Program-made: the position numbers and the translations under genes
From: Lumbricus rubellus
Lineage: Eukaryota > Annelida > Clitellata > Crassiclitellata > Lumbricidae
Reading direction: 5' to 3'
NCBI GenBank assembly: GCA_945859605.1
Contig: OX243824.1
Span: 26,678,264-26,742,263 of the forward strand
Length of the DNA stretch: 64,000 nt
The notes under the pieces: model-generated
Database searches by the model: none
The model's input: the letters and a program-made list of their open reading frames with translations, nothing else
What the model was told of the DNA's origin: nothing
Shown: piece after piece, positions 56,901 to 64,000 of the stretch
Layout: every line of letters begins with the position of its first letter
Numbering within the stretch: position 1 is the stretch's first letter

Positions 56901-58147
56901 GTCAGACGATTCGTGGAGAACTGTATAAGTCCCAGCTTCAGCGCAGTGTCACACGATAGCAATGAACCATGATGACCGTCTGCAACATAGAATACTGTCT
57001 TCACCTCTGTCCCACTGCTTCGTACTTCTGCCTCGAAACAACCCCGCAGCGGTAGAGCCACCTTCGTTCCATACGAATAAATTTTCATTTGTGTATTTTG
57101 TAGATTTGGCCTCGGCTTCATCTTGTTCAGATCTAAAGTGTCCAAAATGTTGACTGCGGCTCCCGAGTCAATTATTACGGATATTGGACATCCGTTCACT
57201 AGTAGTGTCGCATGAGGAAAACCACGGAGTTTGTCACTAACCACAAAAACAAAATTGTCTACACTGATCGGTTTCTCATCAATGTCCACCTGGCGTTTTG
57301 CGTATATGGCATGAAGGCGGTGAGGTGCTTCTTCTGTGCGTGAGGGGAATGCTCTTTCATCCAAACCGTATTCTGATTTTTGTCTACAGCACCTCGAGAA
57401 GTGATTTTTCTTCGAGCACCGATAGCATGTCTTTTGAAAAGCGGGGCAAGACTGTTTTCCTGCATCATGAGGATACGTCCCTCCACAATTGAAACATTTT
57501 TGTTCATTTGGTTGTCTTTGTAGACCCAGTCTACCTTTTTTGCTTGAACCGTTTCCCAGGTTTAGCGCATTGAGAGCATAGTCATTGGGGCTTGTTGTCT
57601 TAGATTCGATTTCGGTTGCTTGGCGTTCTGCCAAATCCATCGTTCGAGCCAAGTCTAAGAGCTCAGGCAGAGTAATTGTTGGATTTCTTAGAGCGCGACG
57701 TCTCAATGTGTTTGAAGTGCATGACTGAATTATTTGTGCTAAGATTTCTTTGTCAGCGTCTGCAAATTCACAATGTTTTGCGAGAGTTCGTAAACGTACC
57801 TGATACTGGTCGAGGGACTCTCCTGGTTCTTGCTTCGTCGACCGGAAGACGTAGGTTTCGAACTGGATGTTTTTCTTCGGTTTGAAATGCAGCGTCAGGG
57901 CATCTTTAGCAGCTTTAAATACATTCGTATCATCGTCTGCCGGCGTCATGGAGAGCGTTTCAGCGATTTCATACACTCTAGACCCAGCCAGATGGAGAAG
58001 AAGTGCTTTTTGTCTGACGCTGTCGTCGATCGACATGGCGGTCAGCATGTTCTCGAAACGAGACAACCATTTTTCCCACCTTGGACCAACGGAGGTTGGT
58101 TCGCCGTCTACGTCAAACTCAGGAAAGGACGGAAGAAACGTGGCCAT
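53987..58147 (-). CDS. Gypsy Gag-Pol polyprotein (1386 aa)
   Basis: A single frame for all retrotransposition functions. Residues 1-210 are Gag. Two zinc knuckles lie at about 218-254 (CFNCGG..., CYRCSKKNHFSRCC). The aspartic protease has DSGA at 327-330. The RT spans about 460-650 with LDLRSGYHQ near 548-556 and the catalytic NISDDI near 608-613 (a serine where YxDD-type elements have a larger residue). RNase H is at about 755-875 (TDAGPDGLG, EKE, DNKPL, DYLSRHP). Integrase has its HHCC zinc site at about 982-1018, then catalytic D1046, D1101 and E1135 (SADFYGP, TDNGAPF, NGECERF). A basic C-terminal part ends the protein. There is no frameshift between gag and pol. The start ATG is 38 bases inside the 5' LTR. 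All catalytic residues I can check are present. Confidence 0.93.
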   Translation of the reverse strand: MATFLPSFPEFDVDGEPTSVGPRWEKWLSRFENMLTAMSIDDSVRQKALLLHLAGSRVYEIAETLSMTPADDDTNVFKAAKDALTLHFKPKKNIQFETYVFRSTKQEPGESLDQYQVRLRTLAKHCEFADADKEILAQIIQSCTSNTLRRRALRNPTITLPELLDLARTMDLAERQATEIESKTTSPNDYALNALNLGNGSSKKGRLGLQRQPNEQKCFNCGGTYPHDAGKQSCPAFQKTCYRCSKKNHFSRCCRQKSEYGLDERAFPSRTEEAPHRLHAIYAKRQVDIDEKPISVDNFVFVVSDKLRGFPHATLLVNGCPISVIIDSGAAVNILDTLDLNKMKPRPNLQNTQMKIYSYGTKVALPLRGCFEAEVRSSGTEVKTVFYVADGHHGSLLSCDTALKLGLIQFSTNRLTLSPEPNVQSIIARFPQLFNGIGKLKDYQIKLHINNEVTPVAQKARPIPFHMRAKVEAELEKLLNEGIIEPASGPTPWISPVVVALKPKSPDEVRLCVDMRWANRAVKRERHPMPGIDDLIFAVNGSTVFSKLDLRSGYHQVELNPESRYITTFATHQGLFRYKRLNFGISSASECFQNIIRQLIGGIKGSLNISDDILVFGRSQKEHDRALNEVLNRLHKGGLTLNASKCEFNKDTISFFGHIFSKEGVSVDPSKVKVLQQMKPPTNISELRSFLGMVTYCARYVKNISNVLAPLRQLLHADEEWSWLEEQQHAFQNIKDLIAESTTLAYFDPRLSTALITDAGPDGLGAVLSQISLDGTRKIIAFASRVLTDTEKRYSQLEKEMLGVVYGCEHFRVYLCGAPFRLIIDNKPLEQILSHPGKKLPIRLERWSMRLLPYSFQVEAISTNDNPADYLSRHPKKEIGDMELIEADMEAEINLIITMTLPKAMTRDDIQRETQLDEALVKVINYISNGKWPSGNKITDDVRPFYILRDELSLSPGDDMVLRGSRIVLPTTLRVQAIQTAHEGHQGIVKTKAFLRTKVWFPGIDVLVEKHISNCTACQIVTDTKRPEPLKMSPLPSRVWTELSADFYGPLPSGGHLLVIIDDYSRFPVVELASNVSADSVIPIFERVFSTFGTPEILRTDNGAPFQSRAFKEFSLYMGFHHRRVTPCYPQANGECERFMRNIGKSMRIAHTMGLDWRSELQKFLRNYRATPHSTLQKAPADIIFSNSFRTRLPESDNTTAEDKFGLVERDEKSKDKMKRYADHRRRARVKDLMVGDSVLVRQHTKSKTRPPFDPDPFTVIAIKGSMITGERKGKQMTRNASFFKKFNSPMSAPSKNPTRPEVIDELEEEIMPNQGQRSPAPHSRKGTPHLGQDELQLQDELQPLLVEQTQRHDPPPVPNSTDTPEQLPRRYPQRVNRRRPSWLQW

Positions 58148-58162
58148 AGTTCATTCGCGTGT

Positions 58163-58184
58163 TCGAATAATCCTCGTCGCCAAA
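58163..58184 (-). other. Gypsy primer-binding-site position
   Basis: Directly after the 5' LTR the minus strand reads TTTGGCGACGAGGATTATTC. The TGGCGAC start is typical of Gypsy leaders. The priming tRNA is not identified. Confidence 0.55.
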
Positions 58185-58340
58185 TGTAATGTTTTAACAC
58201 TTTGTTTATTACTTAACGATACAACATGTCCTTCTTCATCCCAGTTCGTACATAGAGTAATCCTCCTTTTCTGACGCTAGCGCCACCTATTGTTCACTAT
58301 CAGTTATATAGCGCATTTATAATTATCCTTAAACACTACA
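58185..58340 (-). repeat. Gypsy 5' LTR (156 bp)
   Basis: Same 156 bases as 53589-53744. GCTAAT at 58341-58346 is the right target duplication. It should hold the promoter; no TATA box is obvious. Confidence 0.95.
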
Positions 58341-58426
58341 GCTAATTATCTTTAAAAATTAGCGAACGTCCATTAATTACACAATACTAACAATTCTTAC
58401 ACTAATGCATCATAAAATATCTTACA

Positions 58427-58837
58427 CTACAATCTAGATAAACAGTCAGCCACTACATTCAACTTTCCTTTCTTATAGTTCAACAGAATGTCAAAATTTT
58501 GTAATGATAAAGACCATCTGACTAACTTAGCAGATTTCGGCATTGATTCAGTCAAATAAACTAAAGGATTGTGATCTGTAAACACAATTATCTTAGATAT
58601 TATTATTGGATCTTTCAATTTGTTTAAAGCCCATATGATTGCATAGGCTTCCTTCTCAATCGTCGCCCATCTCCTCTGTGTATCTGTCAGTTTCTGACTG
58701 ATAAATAAAACGGGACGTTCTATCCCTTCACTGCAGTCCCCCTGTGACAATACATCTCCCACAGCAAAATCTCTGTTAACACAATACAAATTAAATGGTT
58801 TACCAACCTCAAACATATATAAAATCACATTATGCAA
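58427..58837 (-). pseudogene. RNase H relic of a Gypsy-type pol
   Basis: 136 codons read as an RT-linked RNase H. FNLYCVNRDFAVGDVLSQ aligns to the usual TDAS-D-GIGAVLSQ segment, but the first catalytic aspartate is replaced (VNR in place of TDA). IEKEAYAIIWAL (the glutamate), FTDHNPLVYL (the aspartate) and VVADCLSRL follow in normal order. RT is absent upstream and integrase absent downstream. The position, after the integrase-type C-terminus, is out of order for a Gypsy pol, so a rearrangement or a second element must be involved. Confidence 0.8.
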
Positions 58838-58989
58838 TCAGATCTGTTTCAGAAACAATTCTAAATGTCTTAAAAGAATGTCCATTCAAATGATTAGGAC
58901 AATTATCAAAATGTACTTCAATATCCTTTCATACGGTTAATTGCATACAGTATTTGATTAGACATTTTGATCGCTAAAGCGCTCATTGG

Positions 58990-61386
58990 TTAATCATCCA
59001 CTTGAAGTGAATTCTGTTTCGTCTCTGAATAATCGTCTTTCAGCGGTATTTCTACCACTGATCCGAATTCGTCGTCCTCTTCCTCGATAAGACCACACGA
59101 TAATGTTCTTGTGATGAACTTTCTCATTTTGTTGGCATGAATAATTCGTCGGCCTTTTTCATTCATGTCCACGAGATATGAATATTTGGAACTTCTTTGT
59201 AGAACAGTATATGGACCATGCCATCGTGAGATCAATCTGTTGGTTGACGTTGGATGTAGTACGTCGATGCTTTCTCCAAATTCGAATTCTTTATATTTTG
59301 CTTTCTTGTTATAATGGCTGGCATGCTGTTTTTGCTTCTCCAATTTCTTTGCATCCTCCAATTGTCTTTCATCATTCGTATCCTCCATAAACAATTCCCT
59401 CATGTTCTCACCAATTTCCATATCGCTCTCCGAATCTTCACTATCATTTCGTTCACATGCAGCCATCTCTTCTTCGTTTTCATTGTTCTCGGATGTTGTT
59501 CCTTCTTTTTCTTGAATACTGTGTTCATCTTCGCTTTCAGTGTCATCGTCTAGCAAACTTTCATTTCGCTGATCCTCTTCCTCGTCTTCGACTTCTGTTC
59601 TCCGACTCTGTGCTCTGGTAGTCACGTTTGCTTGTAGCTCTTCTTGCAATACACTGACTGGTGGAATCTCTTTCAGTTCTGCAATTATCTCTGGATGTAG
59701 CAGGAACTTTTCTGGATTTTCTTTACACAGTTCTGCTGAAATGCTGGCACACACCAACGTCAAATATGGCGCAATATTTATTTTTCTGTCCATCGGATCT
59801 TCTCCCACTGTTTGACCACTCATTCTTACATCAATCTTCACTAACTTAGCTGGAATAGGCTCTCCAACCATACATTGCAAATGTACTCTGCCAATTTCTT
59901 CTACTATCGCTCCTTTCAGTAGTTCCTCGTTGATTACTGGTATCTCTGTCCCAGTGTCAATCAACGCGTTGACTTGTACAGGATGTCCACTGTTATTGTT
60001 TCCACGTATTTCTACCGTCACATGCTGCAATGCAATCTTCTTTATAAGAGAAAAATCATCTTTACTTTGTATTATAAACCGTGGTGTACATTTCATCACC
60101 GACTTCACTTCTGTTTCTCGGTTGTCTTGTTCTTCCCAACCAGGAGGTGCATTTATTACTTGGATCTGGTTTACTCTCAGATTCTCTGCACTCCTACTAA
60201 AGCTTTTTCTCAGATTTGCCGCTCCTGGTGCTTGGCAATGTTTTATCAAATGCCGATCTGACTGACAGTTGTGGCAACGTTTCTTTACAAAACCTCTTTG
60301 CTCATTGTTCTCCCACTTGCGGTTCGGAGAGTACGATGCATTGCCTTCCTTTGGGTTGCCCAATGGTGGAGTTCGATTGTAGGCTTCTCTGTCCCATGTT
60401 GACTGTTTTTTATCTTGCCACCACGGCTTTCCAGAGAAATTATCTTTCTTGCCATCACTACCTTTGGCTTGGCTTCCAGTTTCTTTGTTATTGCTGTCCC
60501 ACTTGGTTTGCTTTGGACTATTGTCCCATGACTCATATTTCGGTTTTTCTTGGAACATCACACCAATCCGATTGTTTACATGTATGTCTGCGAGGTCTGC
60601 CACGTTACTAGCTTCCAAGCATTCTGTACCCTCTTTTGCTAAGACAAACTGTAGTGGACCTGGTGGTAAACATTCTTTCAGCTTATCCGCCACTAACAAA
60701 TCAAACAGCTTCTCGTAGTCTTTGCCCACTCTTCTACTTCGGACATAATAATTCAGTAGATTCTTCAGCCTAGCCGTGAACATCGTATACGTTTCTTCCA
60801 CAGTTTTCTTGGCATCTGCAAATCTTGATCTGTACTCACGAGCCGTTAACTTGAATTCTTTCAATAAATGCTCTTTCACCACATCGTACTTGTCTATATC
60901 ATCCAAAGCTACACGGTTCAATACAGTACGCGCTCTCGGTGTCATAAGTGGCAATAACAATTTCACCCAATATTGTTGTTCCACAGCAAAACTATTGAAT
61001 GCATTTTCAACTGTTTCAAAATATAATGGCACTTCCATCATATCATACGGCATCTTCGGTAACACATGTTTCATTGCATCACCAATCTTCTTAATCTTTG
61101 ACACCATTGTCTCACTTTCTCTGAGCCTATTTTGTTCTGATTCCTCACGACGTCTTCTATCGTCTTCGTCTCTCTTCTTCAGTCGATCCTGATCTTCTAT
61201 CCTACGCAGTTCTTCTTGTTCTATTTTCTGCTGCAACAATTCTAACTGCTTTCTGCGTTCCTCCTTTTCGATAGTCATCTCATGGAGTTGAGCTTCCTTA
61301 ACTCTTTCCCGCCGGATCGGGTCGCGGGTGACCCGATAAACCCAATAGGTATCGGAACAATTCAGGCGGGAATGAGTTAATAGCAA
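58990..61386 (-). pseudogene. Outer element Gag/protease/GPY-F fusion frame
   Basis: A 798-codon open frame. Residues 1-30 are encoded by the TTAA insertion and are not original. Residues 31-95 are a charged coiled coil. About 110-275 look like a retroviral-type capsid/SCAN-like region (YFETVENAF, LLPLMTPRARTVL). A CCHC knuckle is at 371-384 (CX2CX4HX4C). The protease motif ALIDTGTEIPVIN is at 474-486. Residues 590-680 are very acidic. About 680-760 have KKAKYKEFEFGE and RWHGPYTV, the GPY/F end of a Gypsy integrase. RT, RNase H and the integrase core should lie between protease and GPY/F but are absent without a frame break, so this is an in-frame deletion derivative. Confidence 0.8.
61298..61380. 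mobile_element. TTAA-flanked mini-element in gag, 79 bp
   Basis: TTAACTCTTTCCCGCC at the left and GGCGGGAATGAGTTAA at the right are inverted repeats with one mismatch. TTAA stands at each outer edge as the target duplication. The net insertion is 79 bp, which shifts the frame. TTAA targets are typical of piggyBac-type elements. The inner GGGTCGCGGGTGACCC is itself a dyad. Confidence 0.85.
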
Positions 61387-62104
61387 GTTTCTTTTGTTCT
61401 AACTGCATGTGCTCTTCTCTTTCTCTTTCTGCTTTTTCCAAATTATCTTTTTCGGCTTGGAATTCTTCCTGACGAATTTCTTCTGCTCTCTCCAGTTCTT
61501 GTAAACGCATCTTTTCCTTTTCTTCCTCACGAGCCTTTTTGTCCTCAATCTGCTGCTTTCGTATTTCTTCATCGCTTTTTCTTGCTTTTTCGTACTCTAT
61601 CATTAACTCCGTCCGTCTCCGTTCTGATTCATCACGATCGAGTCTCATTTGTTCTAGTTGTATCTGGAACTGCTGCCTCTGCATGTCTATCTCTTGCTGT
61701 CGCAATTCTTTCTCTTCTTGCTTACGTTCTTTCTTTTCTTGTCTGCGCTGCTCTTCTTTCTCTTTCTCCTCTTGTTTCCGCTCTTTCTCTTTCTCTTTCT
61801 CCTCTTGTCTACGTTGTTCTTCTTTCTCTGCTCGTTGCTCCTCTCTCATCATCATGAATTGCAGCAACACCTCCATAGACATCGGTGCCTGTGGCTTCTC
61901 AATTGGCTTTCCTTCAGCACCACCAACCGCACCTTCTTCTTCCGCGTCTTTTGCCCAAACCTCCGCCAAAGATCTCATCAAATGTTCCCTCGACATCTGT
62001 CCGACTTCTTCTGCGTCAAGGCCTGCTTCGATTAATAATTTTACTATTCTCTCCGATGCCATCTTTTTAATAGCTGCTTGCTTTTGCTCTGTAAGTTTCT
62101 CCAT
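61298..62104 (-). pseudogene. Outer element Gag N-terminal half
   Basis: 268 codons from the ATG at 62104. Residues 1-80 contain a helical start (ERIVKLLIEAGLDAEEVG) and an alanine/glutamate linker. Residues 85-240 form a long charged coiled coil of EEQRRQEEKEKEKE type. The last 27 residues come from the TTAA insertion, which introduces a stop. The natural continuation is the next downstream frame (58990-61386), offset by the 79-bp insert. The coiled coil plus capsid-like arrangement fits a gag. Confidence 0.78.
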
Positions 62105-62159
62105 CTTACTTCTTTACTTCACTGTTGCTATTGCTTCTTTTATAGACAAGCAAGTTTTT

Positions 62160-62597
62160 CCTACCTTTCAGTCGTTGAGTTGTCGTTTCTCACCGTCGTA
62201 TAGATAATCGATGCGTCGAATAATTTCACAGCTGCTGAGATAAGATATTTCCGTTCCGTGGTTTGAATAAATATTACCGTAGCTGAGATCAGATATTTCC
62301 GTTGTTTAGATAGGTATCCCAGATATCGTTCCTTCCGTGAAATCTTAACGTCCGTAGATAAAAATAGCAATATTCCAAATCAACGTGTAAATGTAGATCC
62401 TCAATCAACGTGTAAATGTAGATCCTCAATCAACGTTTGTAAATAAGTATCAATCAGTATGGATCAGTATCCCAGTATGGATCAGTATCCCAGTATGGAT
62501 CAGTATCCCAGTATGGATCAGTATCCCAGTATGGATCAGTATCCCAGTATGGATCAGTATCCCAGTATGGATCAGTATCCCACCGTGCTGCACCAAA
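62160..62597 (-). repeat. Outer element leader with 18-bp minisatellite
   Basis: 6.8 copies of ATGGATCAGTATCCCAGT lie at 62459-62581, next to two to three copies of CAACGTGTAAATGTAGATCC (about 62380-62437) and ATATTTCCGTT words. This is the untranslated leader between the 5' LTR and gag. The minus strand directly after the LTR reads TTTGGTGCAGCACGGTGGGA, the primer-binding-site position. Confidence 0.85.
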
Positions 62598-63087
62598 TGT
62601 CACCGCCTTCTTCCACTGCGTTGACCTCCAGTCTCTTCGGTAGCTTCTATGTCGTTCTTCAGTGGCCTAAACTTACTCCTACAATTAAACTGATTTGAAT
62701 CTACTGTCTAGGTAAAGTTCTACAGTAATTCCTTATTCTACTTCAACGACAACGACGATAGGTTTTCCAAAGTATATTATAATCAAATCCAACGTAAAGA
62801 TGAAACAGCAGCAACAACACGATAATGTCTATCCTTGCATTATCATATCAACAACGACTCTCTTCTACTACAACTAAACAGCAACTACTATATTCATCAC
62901 AGCCTATCTCTTCACTCATTTCTCAGACGCTCATTCTTTCTCTCCATCCGCCGTCTTCCAGACAGTCGTCCAGACAGTCGTCTCAAATCGCGCGCCTAAA
63001 CACAGCTGTGCACTCTGGTCCGTTTCGTCGCTGGCGGACACACAATCGACTGGCCGCTGTACTAGGCCTACATTAAATACGCTTACA
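62598..63087 (-). repeat. Outer element 5' LTR
   Basis: 490 bp, differing from 53067-53555 by three substitutions and one base of length. Confidence 0.9.
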
Positions 63088-64000
63088 CCTATCATTAATT
63101 ATTTTGTAACCCAAAAACAAGTCGATACGAAAGGGAAGTTTTCAATTTATGTGGAATATTAAAGGTTGTTCTGCAATCATTGCAATGTATACTGTAGGCC
63201 TACCTAAGCCTAAATGATGCTACTTCAACTGCTGCAACTCGCTGGCGCATGCAATAATAAAGCACTGTTCCGGCCTCCCGACGCTGTCTATAATTATTAT
63301 CTGGGCTGAAACATCAATAACAAAGGACCTCCAACAAATCGACAAGTCAGCTCAGAGGCATATTTCTTAATCAGATCGGGATTTTTCGAATGCCAGAAGT
63401 CATCGCGTAATACCGTATGCATTTCTTAGTGCGCCTTATAAAAAGATTCATTTTTCTATGGTAGGCCTATTTAGGGGTTATTTGGTGAATTGTAAATTGG
63501 AAAAGAAGACAATAGGCATTGATCGGATGGTCTTCTGTGCAGATGGTTGAATCTGTTTCAACCTTCGTCTATTCCGCTTACACCGATGACCGAACAGCAA
63601 GAGACGTTACGGTACCTCGAGAGAGAACAGCGGCGTCACTCGGATCTTCGTCTATTTCCTGAGGACAATAATTGTCCTCAGGAAATAGACAATATAATTA
63701 TTATAAATGTTCGAAGCAAGTGAAAGTGCTTACTCTGGTCTGAGGCCAAGGGATCGGTGGATCGCCCACAGTTGCCCCCGCCCCATCTCCAGAGTGATGG
63801 ATCTTAGAAACACCTTTGCACAGCTAGAGCGAATTTTTAACAAAAATCTATAAGTTTCAATTCCAATAGTTTGGGTGTCGCTGTAGGTCTTTGAAAATTG
63901 ATGACATTTCGGGTAATAAAAATAACATTCACTTGTCATTTAGAAACTTATGACATATCCTACCGCAGTAGGATTACAATAAATTCATAGTGTGATATCC
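63088..64000. other. Intergenic; 41-bp palindrome
   Basis: GTCTATTTCCTGAGGACAAT at 63650-63669 is exactly mirrored at 63671-63690 around a single A. No gene recognised. Confidence 0.5.

Larger units (their letters stand above)
53589..58340 (-). mobile_element. Intact Gypsy LTR retrotransposon, 4752 bp
   Basis: Two 156-bp LTRs that I read as identical, TG...CA ends, a 6-bp target duplication, a polypurine tract, a primer-binding-site position and one uninterrupted Gag-Pol frame. It lies inside the outer LTR element in the same orientation. The protein resembles the Mag-type lineage of Gypsy elements, which includes the SURL elements of sea urchins; that placement is from memory of the family and needs a tree. 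The identical LTRs indicate a very recent insertion. Confidence 0.93.
53067..63087 (-). mobile_element. Outer LTR retrotransposon, interrupted and core-deleted
   Basis: Direct repeats of 489 bp (53067-53555) and 490 bp (62598-63087), both TGT...ACA-type ends, flank a minus-strand element. Without the inserted Gypsy it is about 5.3 kb. It encodes a split gag, a CCHC knuckle, an aspartic protease motif and an integrase-type GPY/F end, but no RT or integrase core. An RNase H relic lies downstream of these. I see three substitutions and one 1-bp indel between the LTRs, so it is also fairly young. No matching target duplication is visible outside the LTRs. Confidence 0.85.

Noticed and set aside
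58427..58837. Treating the RNase H relic as part of the inner Gypsy element
   Set aside because: It lies outside that element's 5' LTR and target duplication, and the Gypsy has its own intact RNase H.

Overview
This is a repeat-dense stretch of an animal nuclear genome, with one 200-base assembly gap at 31440-31639. Metazoan-type non-LTR and LTR retrotransposons, hAT and Tc1/mariner relics, a tRNA-derived SINE, long tetranucleotide arrays and two animal-style Golgi glycosyltransferase genes all point to an animal. The very frequent word TAGGCCTA and the mobile-element mix suggest a marine deuterostome, perhaps an echinoderm. That is an inference of low to moderate confidence. Nothing bacterial or phage-like is present.

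Two host genes are supported, both with a single coding exon and a good splice acceptor just upstream of the ATG. One, on the minus strand at 40956-42146, encodes a 396-residue type II membrane protein that looks like a Golgi glycosyltransferase but belongs to no family I can name. The other, on the plus strand at 50406-51467, encodes a 353-residue GT11 alpha-1,2-fucosyltransferase (FUT1/FUT2 type) with its diagnostic motifs. They are divergently oriented and 8.3 kb apart, and the space between them is mostly transposon-derived.

Layout. 0-6.8 kb: simple repeats, a non-LTR reverse-transcriptase (RT) tail fragment and a tandem duplication. 6.9-10.4 kb: an uninterrupted L2/CR1-like LINE open reading frame (endonuclease plus RT) ending in an (ATGT)n tail. 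10.5-31 kb: minisatellites, tetranucleotide arrays, MITEs (non-autonomous hAT, mariner and fold-back elements), truncated LINE tails and SINE-like sequences. 31-40 kb: the gap, an open RT fragment, two CORE-like SINE copies beside a perfect 67-bp-arm palindrome, and C-rich and 20-bp minisatellites. 40-52 kb: the two glycosyltransferase genes among hAT MITEs, a nested fold-back element and LINE tails. 53-63 kb: a nested pair of LTR retrotransposons on the minus strand.

The most striking structure is that last nest. A 4.75-kb Gypsy element has two identical 156-bp LTRs, a 6-bp target duplication and an uninterrupted 1386-codon Gag-Pol frame. It sits inside an older-looking element with 489/490-bp LTRs whose gag is split by a 79-bp TTAA-flanked insertion and whose RT-integrase core is missing. 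Several small elements carry exact target-site duplications (TSDs) that date and classify them from sequence alone.
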